Below, one piece after another: positions 38,014 to 48,275 of a stretch of 64,000 nt of DNA; the first letter of the stretch is position 1; the number at the start of each line of letters is the position of its first letter. The stretch spans positions 210,172,567-210,236,566 of the forward strand of contig RSEF01000001.1 of NCBI GenBank assembly GCA_003993805.1. The letters are read 5' to 3'. Origin of the DNA: Himantopus leucocephalus (taxonomy: Eukaryota > Chordata > Aves > Charadriiformes > Recurvirostridae). The notes beneath the pieces were generated by a model. The model worked only from the letters and a program-made list of their open reading frames with translations. It had not been told where the DNA came from and ran no database searches. Made by a program: the position numbers and the translations under genes.

Positions 38014-38613
38014 CGAACTTCATCAGTGCGTGATCACTGCAGCACAGGCTGCCTCCAATCTTGATGTCAATGATTATCTCACCAGTGGTGGTGACCAACA
38101 GGTCACATCCCCTCTGGTAGGGTTGTCTATTACCTAACTTAAGAAGTTGTCCTCAGTGCATTCCAGGTGTCTCCTGGATCGCCAACAGCTCATCGTGCTA
38201 CTTTTCCAGCAGATGTTGGGGTAGTTGAAATTCTCCAGCAGGATGCGAGCTTTGTCAATAGGCTCCCCTTGGTTGGGTGGCCTGTGGTAGACACCAACCA
38301 CAAGGTTCCCTTTGTTGCCTTGGTCTCTAATTCTTACCCATAAGCTTTCAACCTGGCTATTCTTCAGAGACAGCTCTTCACACTCTATCCATTTCTTGAT
38401 ATAGAGGGCAACGCCTCTGCCCCTCTTTCCTTGCCTGTCCCTTCTGAACAGCCCGTGGCCATCAATAGNCTGAACAGCCCGTGGCCATCGATAGCTGCAC
38501 TCCAGTCACGGGATTCATCCCACCAAGTTTCAGTAATGGCAACTAGGTTGTAGCTTTGAAGCAGCAATATGGCTTCCAACTCCTCCTGTTTCTTGCCCAT
38601 GCTGCATGCATGT
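38014..38613 (-). mobile_element. CR1 retrotransposon, endonuclease part (-), lacking RT and 3' end
   Basis: Read from 38613 down, it starts with NAxS-like then MGKKQEELEA (from 38600) and the endonuclease motifs YNLVAITETWWDES, GRGVALY-like and VGVYHRPPNQGEP. It ends at the CR1 endonuclease C-terminal motif SDHAL near 38030. The catalytic-type ITETWW block and SDH motif are readable. The frame is broken by the N-linked duplication at 38444-38494 and by small indels. The RT domain and 3' UTR are absent. The other CR1 part at 36405-38013 covers the complementary region, with only the linker between them missing. Confidence 0.88.
38444..38494. repeat. 25-bp direct copies around a single N inside CR1
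   Basis: CTGAACAGCCCGTGGCCATC occurs at 38444 and again at 38470, with the N at 38469 between the copies and one A/G difference. Related CR1 copies, including 30757-30943 in this window, carry this endonuclease block once. The second copy therefore breaks an expected single-copy protein motif, which makes an assembly overlap far likelier than a real duplication. Confidence 0.9.
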
Positions 38614-38784
38614 TATGTGTATGTTAAAATAAATACATTTATATTTCCTTGAATGTCACACAGACCCCTTCAGTTTAGTCTCGAGACTTTCCCACATAAT
38701 TCTCTCTACTGTTATATCCATTTTCTTGACCTTGTTTCCTCATGGCACTGTGTGGTAAGTCATATCATATTCAGTGTGGATATC

Positions 38785-38905
38785 TCATCTATATTTTACA
38801 GTGGGAGGCATAGTATGATCTGTATAAGGTCACATAAATTGTCCTTTGGATAACGGGGAATCAAATCCAAAGTGCTTGAGTAGCACACTAGTATTTTAGC
38901 CTTTT
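38785..38905 (+). mobile_element. Possible ancient MIR-like SINE fragment
   Basis: ATTTTACAGTGGGAGGCA, then AAGGTCACATAAATTG, then GGGGAATCAAATCCAAAGTG and CACTAGTATTTTAGCC follow the order of the MIR 3' half (ATTTTACAG..., AAGGTCACACAG..., GGATTCGAACCC..., CTAACCACT). The match is weak and from memory. It is consistent with an old amniote SINE. Confidence 0.4.
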
Positions 38906-41900
38906 TCTGTGTGCAGCAAGCAAGCTAAATTTACCTGGCAAATTTGCATGTTACATGCCCATATTCAGTACTTCACCAATACTGAAAGAGAAGTACCTGT
39001 TACTGAATAAATTTGTGGGCAGATAATCTGTGTCCTCTCAGTATTTCAAGTTTCTTTAACATCCTACTGCAAATTTAGCTTTCCTGCCCCGAGAGTCCTT
39101 ATTTGGTCTTGTGGGTTTAATTTAAAAAAAAAAAAGGTTACCAGGAACTGAAAACATGAGCAAGCAAATCTGTTAACTGTAGCTACAAATAATTTTCAGT
39201 CCACATTACTATTCATTAGTTCAGAAATATTATAGCTTTCACTAGCATTTGTCTCCAGTTTTCCTAGAAGAATCAGGTATTGTTGCTCATGTTGATTAGT
39301 GCAACCACAATGAAGTAGAAATAGTTTAATCTTTGTGTATCTGCATTATTTGCTTTAATAAAATAACACTCTACACATTGTTTACTTATCAGCACCACAG
39401 ATCTCTGCTTCCTTTTCTCTTGCAGATGCTATTCATCCCAATGACTTCAATAACCCTTTCTACCATGAGCTCATTATTTTGTTTTCTATGTGGGTCCTTC
39501 TCCCTTTAGTCCAACTTCAATTGAAAAGATATTTCTATCTGCTAAGTTAAGGGCTTGAAATGTCTTTACTTGTCATATCTGAACTGCAAGTTACTACACT
39601 CTGCATGACTTACAGCCAACTCAAAGTCCCAGGAGCAAAACTGGTCACAGATATGGGTAAGAATATTTTTTGGAAAGAAGGCATCCAAACTTTCCATAGA
39701 AAAAGCTAATATAAATAAAGGCTGCAATCTAGCGAAGTGTTGTAACATTAGAGTTTCTCCTTCAACTGCATTTTGTTGTCCATCATGGTAAGAGTAGCCT
39801 TGCCAAGAGTTCTGCACCTAAAGAAGAGAAAGAAGAAATCATAAATAATACTTGGCACTAGTGTTTAGGTAGCTGAACTAATTTCTAGGCATGGGAACAA
39901 CAGTCCTTTTAAAACCATACAGCACTGTGAGAGAACTTGAAAATAAATGTTTCCAAAACATGTAGTAAGACCAAATTGTAACTCAAAGCAGCTAGACACC
40001 GGTTGTGCAGTATTGCTTTGTGTTACATCAAACACAGTATTTCAGTGTTACTTTGTTCACCTGGTTCACCATGTTTATTCATTTACTGTCTTTCTTCCCA
40101 TAAGCTCTTTGGGAGAGAGACTTTAATTTTTATTATGTATATAAAATGCCTAAAGCAAAAGGCCTCCCAGTGTTAGTACTGCATAACTTATAACAGTTGG
40201 TGGGTGAGGAGAAAGAAAAAGGAGGAACTGGTTTTCAAGGGTATTTAAGCAGGAACGTGTGACCTTTATAGTTTAATCCATTATTTCATACGTGAAAGTT
40301 GTTTTCATTTTTAGGAATAGAAAATCAAACTTATGGAACAAAATGGAGCAACCTCTCCAGACTAGACTTCAGAAATGAAGGATTAAAAAGACAGAAAAGT
40401 TTGGAAAGAAATTGGTTCTGGTTACTGATCATGATAGAAAATGATGGACAAAAAAATACCGTGTGGGTTATGCAGTGAATGACCATTCCAGCTTTGATCC
40501 ACTAGCAGACTTCTTTTTTTCTAGAATATCATGTAGCTCAAAGAGGAAAAAGGCTATTAAAGTGCTAAATTACAATGTCTTGGTATGGCGTGTAGTAATT
40601 AATAAGTTAGACTTGAAAAAGTGTTGAAAAAAGGCCCAGTGCCCCAGATATTGAAGATCAACTATAGGCAAGACTGAATGTTTTATAATAGAGAGAATAA
40701 GCATTGCTATGACAATAGTCAGTTCTATTTTAAAACTCCAAGATCACAGCAATCTATGAATATTCATAATACCATTTTTGCTGCTACTCTGGGGAAATCT
40801 TTCCTGGGCTCAAAATACAGATTAAAATTGACAGTAAAGAAAGGGGGTGCGGGGAAGAGAGAAATAAAAAAAACCTGCAAAGACAATTTGTTGAAGCAGT
40901 GTGAGAGAGAATGAAAGATCAGGCCTATCTGGGGAAGGATGAAAACAACCAGGAAGTATTCAGTAATGAGGAAGAATATCTGCAGAAGCAAGGAGAAAGA
41001 ATTTGAGACATAATTGTAGTATAAATTCACTGACCAAGTGAACTAGAACAATGAGACAAAAAATAAATCAGAACAGGACATATCTGGGAAATGGTGTTTC
41101 TGCTTCCTAAATATATGTATAAATGCAAATATTTAAATAATATATACATATAAGACTACAAATGTTGATTTAAGCACTTTTTTAATCCCAAATGAAAATT
41201 AAAATCCTTCTCCATCAGTTTTATTGAGCTCAGATTATACACTTGTGGAATGTTTTTAGAGTGGAATTATTGTATTATTTCCAAACCCAAATATTTCACT
41301 CTATTCCTTGGGTCGAACTTCTTTTTCTTTCTGCCTGTGAAAAAGAAGGGCAATAATCATTGCCTGGAGAACTGGGTGGGTAGTTAGTGTGGGTACCTAG
41401 TGACGTTGGCAGTCAAGATGCCAATTATGAGGTATGTGAGCAACATGAGGACCATCTGCTTAGGTATCCACTTGGTCTAATTTCTGTAGATCTTTTACTT
41501 TCACCTGGAGAGTAAAACAATGGGGAAACCTATCGGGAAGCAGAGCGACAAGGTCTACCACAGGTGATGCAGAACATAAGCTGCCAAAGCACAAACCTAA
41601 GATGATGTCATGTGTAGCTCATCTGGACTGGAAGAAGCAGAGACACATCCGCACCTGTCAGTCTGGAGGAAAGGCAACACTAATTAGCTCACATGCAATG
41701 CCACACTGAGATCCCTGCACAGCACACGACCAGGCAGGATTGCCAGCTTGTTCAGTGATGTCTTAGACACCTCAGTATCTTTGCGTTGTATAGACACAAC
41801 CTAAGAGCCCTGAAAGCAATGAAAAGAGCAACAGCAATGAAGTGAGTTTTAGTAATCTACATGTTTGTTTTCCAGCCCATTTTCCAACAGAAGCCATGTA

Positions 41901-42403
41901 ACCTTGAAGAGGGTGAGGAGGATGGAGGCACAGGTGGTATTCTTCTAAATCCTTGCAGTCAGTGGAAAATCTCTGTTAGAAGCCATGTTTAAGTGGGAAT
42001 TTAAATGGAACAGTTATTTCAAACAGCAGGGATGATCAAGAACTTCATGTAACCTACTGGAGATGAAGATTGACTTAATATTGTAAAAGAGTCTCTGGAT
42101 ACAATATTACTCTGAAAAAGCTGTTTAGATCTCTGAAGCAGAATTAAGGAAAGGATATTAAAAACCTGGCAGGCAATAACTATCATAGTACTTGATTATT
42201 TGGAGAGATTCCTCAAGGAATTAAATGCTTACAAATGTAACTGTGCATTTCTCATTCTGATGGGCATTTAATATGTTTAAATTTACTGTAGAGACCATCT
42301 TGACATGCAGTGGCAATCACTGAACTCTCTAGTCACCAAGTATCATGTCACATTGAGTGCCCTTTATTCTCAGGTAACACAAAAAAATGGCTGAAACAAT
42401 TCC

Positions 42404-42408
42404 AGAAG
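42404..42408 (+). repeat. 5-bp target-site duplication, left copy (AGAAG)
   Basis: AGAAG directly precedes the LTR's TG and is identical to AGAAG at 42994-42998 directly after its CA. This fixes the LTR ends to the base. Confidence 0.9.
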
Positions 42409-42655
42409 TGTCATAGTTTCAGCTGGGACAGAGTTGAATTTCTTACTAGCAGGTGGTATACTGCTATGTTTTGGATTTGGAATGGGAATGGTGTTCATAG
42501 CACACTGGTGGTTTTGGTTGTTGCTAAGCCGTCAGGGCCTTTTCTGCTCCTCCCATCACGCCTCCAGCGAGTAGGCTGGGGATGCACAAGAATTCGGGAG
42601 GTGACACAGCCAGGGCAGCTGAGCCCAGCTGACCAAAGGGATATTCCATACCATA

Positions 42656-42663
42656 TGATGTCA
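42656..42663 (+). promoter_or_regulatory. CRE-like octamer TGATGTCA upstream of LTR TATA box
   Basis: TGATGTCA differs from the CREB/ATF site TGACGTCA by one C-to-T change at the central CpG. It sits 7 bases upstream of the TATA box. The decayed counterparts in the other two LTRs support an ancestral CRE; function today is unknown. Confidence 0.45.
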
Positions 42664-42670
42664 TACGCAG

Positions 42671-42677
42671 TATAAAA
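42671..42677 (+). promoter_or_regulatory. LTR TATA box
   Basis: TATAAAA lies about 262 bp into the LTR, in the expected place at the end of U3. The other copies have degraded forms here (CAACAAAA at about 47695, and AGTAAAAG in sense for the 20870 copy). Confidence 0.7.
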
Positions 42678-42858
42678 ATTTGCGGGAAAAAGGAGGAAGG
42701 TGGGACATTCAGAGTTACGCCATTTGTCTTCCCAAGTAACCATTACAGGCGATGGAGCCCTGCTTTCCTGGAGATGGCTGAATACCTGCCTGCTGATGGG
42801 AAGAGGTGAATAAATTCCTTGGTTTTCTTTGCTTGCTTGCACGGCTTTTGCTTTACTT

Positions 42859-42864
42859 ATTAAA
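42859..42864 (+). promoter_or_regulatory. LTR polyadenylation signal ATTAAA
   Basis: ATTAAA occurs in CTTATTAAACTCTCTTTATC. It is conserved in the 47444 copy at 47875-47880 and in the partial LTR at 30944, which supports it as the real signal of this LTR family. Confidence 0.7.
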
Positions 42865-42993
42865 CTCTCTTTATCTCAACCCACGAGGTTTCTTACTTTT
42901 AGTCTTCCAATTTTCTTCCCCATCCCATTGGTGGGGGAGTGAGCGAGTGGCTTAGCGTGGTGCTTAGCTCCTGGCTGGGGTTAAACCACAACA

Positions 42994-42998
42994 AGAAG
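42994..42998 (+). repeat. 5-bp target-site duplication, right copy (AGAAG)
   Basis: This is the matching partner of 42404-42408, directly after the CA that ends the LTR. Confidence 0.9.
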
Positions 42999-44052
42999 TC
43001 TGACTTTATAAACCTCTGTGAAAAACACCTGCTAATGTTCTTCATACTGGTACTTTTGAAAATTTTGGCTGATATGAGCCTAATCTGCAGGAACCTTTCA
43101 TTTGCTCAGGTATGATGCTAATAAAGAATAAAGTGATGATATCATACATACTGGAGAGATCAGGAACAAACTACATATTAAAAGCCTGTTCTCCAACTTT
43201 TTCACAAGGCAAGGTCATGGAAGAGAAACATCCATCTATTTGAATAATAAGCAAGACTTCACCAAACCAAACGAGAAACCTTAGGTCTTTAGAATCAATC
43301 AAACCAATGTATTTTATAGGTCATCATTGCCTTGATTCTGACATCATCTTGCTGACATTCAGAGCCTACAAGATAGTGTTTTTTTCTAAGAAAAACAAAA
43401 TTGGATAAATAATGACACTGTTCAGAATTAAACAATTCAGACTAATGTGTTTTGCTTTTATGTGTGTCCACAGAGATTATAGTACAGACCAAATATTTGT
43501 AAAACATAGACTAGCTTTTAAATAAATTTTTGGGGACATTATTAGAAGTCAGAAGGAAGAAAATCAGCCACAACTGCCTATTCAGTGTCATGGTGTTCAT
43601 CTCTGGACACCACAGTTGTTAAAAGGGAACACGTTAAGCATTTAAACCCTACTAGATAGATCCTATGACCAGTTGGTCTAAATGAGTGTCATCCTTTCAA
43701 AGTCAATAACGTTAAGAAATGAGACTCTATACTTCAGAAAGTTTAGCAATACTACTAGCATGGTTCAGTGGCCTAAACGTAAGTGCTTGATGCCATTTTA
43801 ACTGTGATGAAGTACCCCACCTCGCCTCAAGTAGCTTCTTCATAAGGGTGTGCTTGACCCATTGTATCAGCCTGTTATATTAGCATCTCACAGAGAGCCT
43901 TCAGTGGCACTTGACACTTCTGTTCAGGCAGCTGAATTCTGCTTTAGAAGGTTAATTTAGCTAGAGTAAGAAAACAGCTAATTTAGGTGAGGGTGATAAT
44001 CTTCCAGATGTTTGCCTAAAACTACATTTGTGCATCAAGATCAAGATGACCA
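42999..44052. other. Unassigned non-coding sequence
   Basis: No gene, repeat or RNA is visible between the LTR and the next CR1. Confidence 0.55.
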
Positions 44053-44827
44053 GATCTTCAAGGCCAAGTGTAGGGTCCTGTACCTGGGTCGAGGCAACCC
44101 CCAGTATCAATACAAGCAGGGGGATAAAGGGATTGAGAGCAGCCCCGCCGAGAAGGACTTGGGGGTACTGGCGGATGAAACTCTCAACATGAGCCAACAA
44201 TGTGAGCTCGCAGCCCAGAAAGCCAACCGTATCCTGGACTACGTCAAAAGAAGCGTGGCCAGCATGTCAAGAGAGGTGATTCTGCCCCTCTACTCTGGTG
44301 AGACCCCAACTGGTGTGCTGCATCCAGATCTGGAGCCCTCAGCACAGGAAAGACATGGACCTGTTGGAGAAGGTCCAGAGGAGGGCTATGAAGATGATGA
44401 GAGGGATGGAGCACCTGTCCTATGAGGACAAGCTGAGAGAGTTGGAGTTATTCAGCATGGAGAAGAGAAGGCTCTGGGGACACCTTACTGTAACATTTCA
44501 GTACTTAAAGAGGGCTTATAAGAAAAATGGGGACAGACTTTTTAGCCAGACCAGTTGCAATAAGACAAGGGGGAATGGTTTTAAACTAAAAGGAGGTAGA
44601 TTCAGACTAGATATAAGGAAGACATTTTTTACAATGAGGGTGGTAAAACACTGGAACAGGTTGCCCAGAGAGGTGGTAGATGCCTCACCCCTGGAAAGGT
44701 CAGGTTGGATGGAGCTCTGAGCAACCTGATCTAGTTGAAGGTGTCCCTGCTCATTGCCAGGGGATTGAACTAGATGACCTTTAAAGGTGTCTTCCAGCCC
44801 AAACTATTCTATGATTGTATGATTCAT
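44053..44827 (+). mobile_element. CR1 retrotransposon, C-terminal ORF2 and complete 3' end
   Basis: It begins FKAKCRVLYLGRGNPQYQY and runs to the 3' tail, ending ATTCTATGATTGTATGATTC. Two frameshifts break ORF2. A 5-base loss near 44298 turns the YSALVRPHLE-type stretch into YSGETPTGV and moves translation into another frame (IQIWSPQHRKDMDLLEKVQ onward). A second loss near 44698 removes part of the FKARLDGA-type end. Otherwise the sequence is well kept, including GGRFRLDIRKTFFTMRVVKHWN. The RT core and everything 5' of it are absent. Confidence 0.95.
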
Positions 44828-45011
44828 GTTTCCTATGAAAGACAATGGGACTAAGAAACTAGACTTTTCTATGAAAGACAACTTTTACTCAAGGCTTGAG
44901 TAAAAGATTTGGGTCTTTTGTCCAGGTATTTTCAAGAGAATTTTTCAAATTAAACTGAACATTGTCAATGCAAATCAGGACCATTTTACAAGGGGTTAAA
45001 ATGGGGCACAT
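44828..45011. other. Short spacer between two facing CR1 3' ends
   Basis: About 185 bp with no feature of its own. The word TTTTCTATGAAAGACAA(C) repeats (near 44835 and 44867), a small local duplication. Confidence 0.6.
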
Positions 45012-45135
45012 CAGAATCATAGAATCACAGAAGGTTAGAGGTTTGAAGTGACCTCTGGGGGTCATCTTCTCTAATTCACCTGCTCCAGCAGGTTCACCTG
45101 GAGCTGGTTGCCTAGAACCATGTCCAGATGGCAAA
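45012..45135 (-). mobile_element. Short CR1 3' end (-), older subfamily
   Basis: AGAATCATAGAATCACAGAAGG marks the antisense CR1 tail. It is followed by the GACCTCTGGGGGTCATCTTCT variant of the 3' UTR and CACCTGGAGCTGGTTGCC. This variant belongs to a different CR1 group from the GGAAGGGACCTTA copies at 14268, 24547 and 55801. Only about 120 bp remain. Confidence 0.85.
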
Positions 45136-47372
45136 CTAGTCAGAAGTAAAACACATAGTCTACCAAGTCATCAAGGTCTTTATATAGTCACCATATACAG
45201 AGCATCATGACTCCATGGCCTAATGAAAAGTGAGATTCAGCTCCAGACTTAGACACCTGAACTTAGATTTCTACAGCTTCTGTCAACATATGAATTAGAG
45301 GTCTAATATTGACTGCAGTCAGCAAAGACCTACTCAAAAGAGTTTAAAGCGTTAGTCAGCAGACTATAATGTTATCAGCTTTAGGATAAGTTCTCTAAAT
45401 TCTACCAAGTGTCATGACTAGATCTCCACAGAGACACTAAGGACACTTTTAGACACTTATATTGCAAACAAATTTTGATGTCCAAGTTCAGACCTGAATT
45501 CCAGCCCCTCTTTTTTCTGGGAAAAGTTTTTGTAGGGCACTAAATAGTGGGTTTTTTTCTATTTTGACACCATTTGCAGTCTGAAGTCAAGATTTGTTCT
45601 CTGGTCAGGAAAAGAAAGGCCTTCATAATAATGGCTATTAAAAAAACCCACAAAAATGTGAAAAAAAATATAGATGCAAAAGGACAGTTTCTTCTACAGA
45701 TAAACAATTCCATGAGCAACAGAGCCAGCTGAGCCATTACTTGTGAATTCACAGTTTGAGTATGAAATTGATGCTTAAGACTGAATGAGTTCTTTTTTTC
45801 CACTAGTTGACACACCCTCCTTTACCCAAATTTCATATTTTAAAGTAACATTTTTGTGGCCTCTGTCACAGTCAAATTTGGCTAAAATTGGTAGTATCTC
45901 TTGAGTAAAAAAATAACATGATCCCATGAGTTTATTTAAGAAACCAAAGTAACAAATAAACTTGATGTGGACTTCAGTTTCTGCTATCACGACCCTCTCA
46001 AATGGTCCTCGACGTTCTCTTCTTTGCGGTAGTGAGAAATAACTATCTCTTTTTTCTTTTTGTATCTCCCCCCTCATTTACATTTTTATTCTCCAGTGCT
46101 ATAGAAGAGAAGGTAAAACCCTATGATTTTCTCACACAGAAGTTGGGCAATTGAAACAAGCAAGCAGGCAGTCTCTATCTCACAGATAGCAGCTGTACAC
46201 AGGTTGAAAACAGCTGTCTTCATCCTTGACTTCTTACAGCTTGAATACATATGGCAACAAGTTAGCTTGGGAGGCTCTTACACTCTTAAATGGATCTGGG
46301 GAGTCTGTTCTCCTGCAGGGACTTATCAACGGAAAGGTTTTGCTATGTCACTGTCCTGAGATAATATATGATAAAAGAGAAAGAAAGCTGATAACAGACA
46401 ATAACTGAGTTGCAAAAATACCATGTCTAATTTTGGAAAACAGCATTTTGGAAATGACAGAAACATGCAATTTTTCAATACCTAATTTAATCATTTTACC
46501 TAACACCTTGAAAAGTTTTTTTCTGTCAGTATACATGAGTTTGGATTGCTTGTACAAATGACCTGATATCCACGTTCATGAATGCAAATCTAACCTCAGT
46601 AACATCCATTCTCTAGGAGAATTCAGACAGCTTCAGTGAAATGAACATGAAGAAAGAAATCACTAACTGGGTTTTCAAACTGTACAGGAAATGGGTCATG
46701 CAAATTCTTGCTTTTTACCAACTAAGAAGTGACTTGAATAGAAAATGAAAAGGTGATGACAATGTGGTTGTAATGATTTAAAAAGCTTCAGAAGTCCTTC
46801 CGAATTTTTTTCATCATGAGCATTATGGTGTTACACGCCCTAAAAGCCTATTTGTCTTAAACTAAAAGGAAAGATTTTCTTGTAAGTCAGGGGATGAGAG
46901 CTTTTTTTTTCTTTTCTTTTTTTTTTTTTTATTTCCATGAGCTATAAGACAAATAAAGACAGTTTTCTCATTTCCTCTGCAGAGATAAAACTGAGATAGT
47001 GTCCCCCAAGGCATGTTGAAGAAATAGAGACAGAAATTTAGGCCAAAGTATTGTCAGGTTACAAAGCAAGATAGCAGTCAATGTACAATTATCTTTTGGT
47101 TAAAATTGTCTGCTGACCTGGATATTGTCAAATAGGTTTTGATAGTTGAAGGTGACTGACAATTACTATTGCATAGTTTATGTTCATTATTTCAGGTTAA
47201 AGTATTTGTGGTTGCGCGATTCTCTAAATGAAACATTGATTAAGAGGTTTTTGGTGTCACGATAAGGATATTTAGCAATTTTATGAACTTCATGCAGTAA
47301 TAAAAGGGAAAAAGTCAATCATTAAAGCCAGTCTGGTTGTATATAGCACGGGACTTTGGGATGTTAGAAAGG
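45136..47372. other. Unassigned non-coding sequence
   Basis: No gene is supported. A long poly-T/poly-pyrimidine run occurs at 46901-46930. Frames of up to 100 codons are unrecognised. Confidence 0.5.
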
Positions 47373-47443
47373 AATCATAGAATCATAGAAATGTTGACCT
47401 CTGGAGGTCATCTAGTCCAGTTGCCAGTTCAGAGATAAACTAC
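47373..47443 (-). mobile_element. CR1 3' end (-), left piece, split by an LTR
   Basis: GAATCATAGAATCATAGAAATG is followed by GACCTCTGGAGGTCATCTAG, an older CR1 3' UTR variant. It is interrupted at 47444 by an LTR; the same CR1 resumes at 48002. Confidence 0.85.
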
Positions 47444-48001
47444 TGTACTGGGTCTGGCTGGGATGGAGTTAATTTTCTTCATAATAGCCCATACAGTGCT
47501 GTGCTTTGGATTTGTGGCTAGAACAGTGTCAATAAGACACCAACGTTTTGGCACCTGCACAGCATGAAGGTTGTCTCTCCACCTGCCCTGTCAACCCTTA
47601 AAGGCTAGTAAGTTGGGAGTAGGCAACAAGTTGGGAGGGGATATGGATCCAAACTGACCAAGGGTACATTACAGACTATACGATGTCATCCTCAGCAACA
47701 AAAGCTGCAGGAAAGGAAGTGGTGGAGGAATTCATGGTTATGTCATTTGTCTTCCAAAGCAACTCCTAAACATACTGAGGCCCTAGGAAGTGGTTGGACA
47801 TCTGCCTGCTGATGGGAAATACTGAATAAATTCCTCTTTTTGCTTTGGTTCCATGTATAGCTTTTGCATTTCTTATTAAACTGCCTTTATCACAAACCAC
47901 CAGCTTGTCCATCTTATTTTCCCCAGCTGTCCTGTTCAGGAGGGGGAGTGAGAGAGTGACTGTGTGGGAGTCTGGCAGCCAGCCAAGGTCAACCCACCAC
48001 A
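47444..48001 (+). mobile_element. ERV LTR (+) inserted inside a CR1
   Basis: This 558-bp LTR starts TGTACTGGGTCTGGCTGGG and ends GTCAACCCACCACA. It carries the ATTAAA poly(A) signal at 47875-47880. Its CRE-like position reads CGATGTCA (47681-47688) and its TATA position is degraded. Flanks are ACTAC (47439-47443) and GCTGC (48002-48006): three of five bases match and both differences are A/G, so a decayed target duplication is plausible but not proven. No internal viral sequence is adjacent. Its 3' end resembles the 20870 copy more than the 42409 copy. Confidence 0.88.
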
Positions 48002-48275
48002 GCTGCCACCAACACCAGATCAGATCAGCCCTGGCTTTGCCAGCCAAGGCATGAAAACCTGTCAGGATGGAAATTTCACCACCTCTCTGAGTAACCTCTT
48101 CCTGGGCTGCCCAAGCCTCTTACAGATTTTCTTTTTCCTGATGTCCATCCTGAACAACCAAGACAAAATTTGCAAGTATTTTCCCATGTTATATTGTCTG
48201 CTACTACGAAAATCAGTCTGGCTGTAACATCTTCATAATTGTCCTTACATCAAGTAAATGGGGTATTGCCCCAAG
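48002..48275 (-). mobile_element. CR1 (-), right piece of the split copy
   Basis: ACACCAGATCAGATCAGCCC, GATGGAAATTTCACCACCTC and GTAACCTCTTCCTGGGC continue the antisense CR1 order that stops at 47443. The copy becomes hard to follow after about 48275. Together the two pieces form one old, 5'-truncated CR1 that predates the LTR. Confidence 0.75.

Larger units (their letters stand above)
38614..42408. other. Unassigned sequence with a possible MIR fragment
   Basis: No gene is supported. A possible MIR-type SINE at 38785-38905 is listed separately. The rest holds short, unrecognised frames and ordinary AT-rich sequence. Confidence 0.5.
42409..42993 (+). mobile_element. Solo LTR of an avian endogenous retrovirus (+), intact ends
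   Basis: This 585-bp LTR starts TGTCATAGTTTCAGCTGGG and ends GGGGTTAAACCACAACA, with TG...CA ends and a perfect AGAAG target duplication. U3 holds a CRE-like octamer (42656-42663) and a TATA box (42671-42677). The poly(A) signal ATTAAA is at 42859-42864, followed by the GT-rich U5. No primer-binding site or gag-like frame follows, so this is most simply a solo LTR. Relatives lie at 20870-21461 (-) and 47444-48001 (+), and a related subfamily at 30944 (-). The 121-codon frame inside it is not a gene. Confidence 0.92.

Noticed and set aside
36405..38613. Twin-priming inversion as the explanation of the CR1 chimera
   Set aside because: The order of the segments is opposite to that expected, and the 3' UTR that twin priming keeps is absent.
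42310..42675. 121-codon plus-strand frame
   Set aside because: It lies mostly inside the LTR U3 region, has no retroviral protein motif, and crosses the insertion boundary at 42409.
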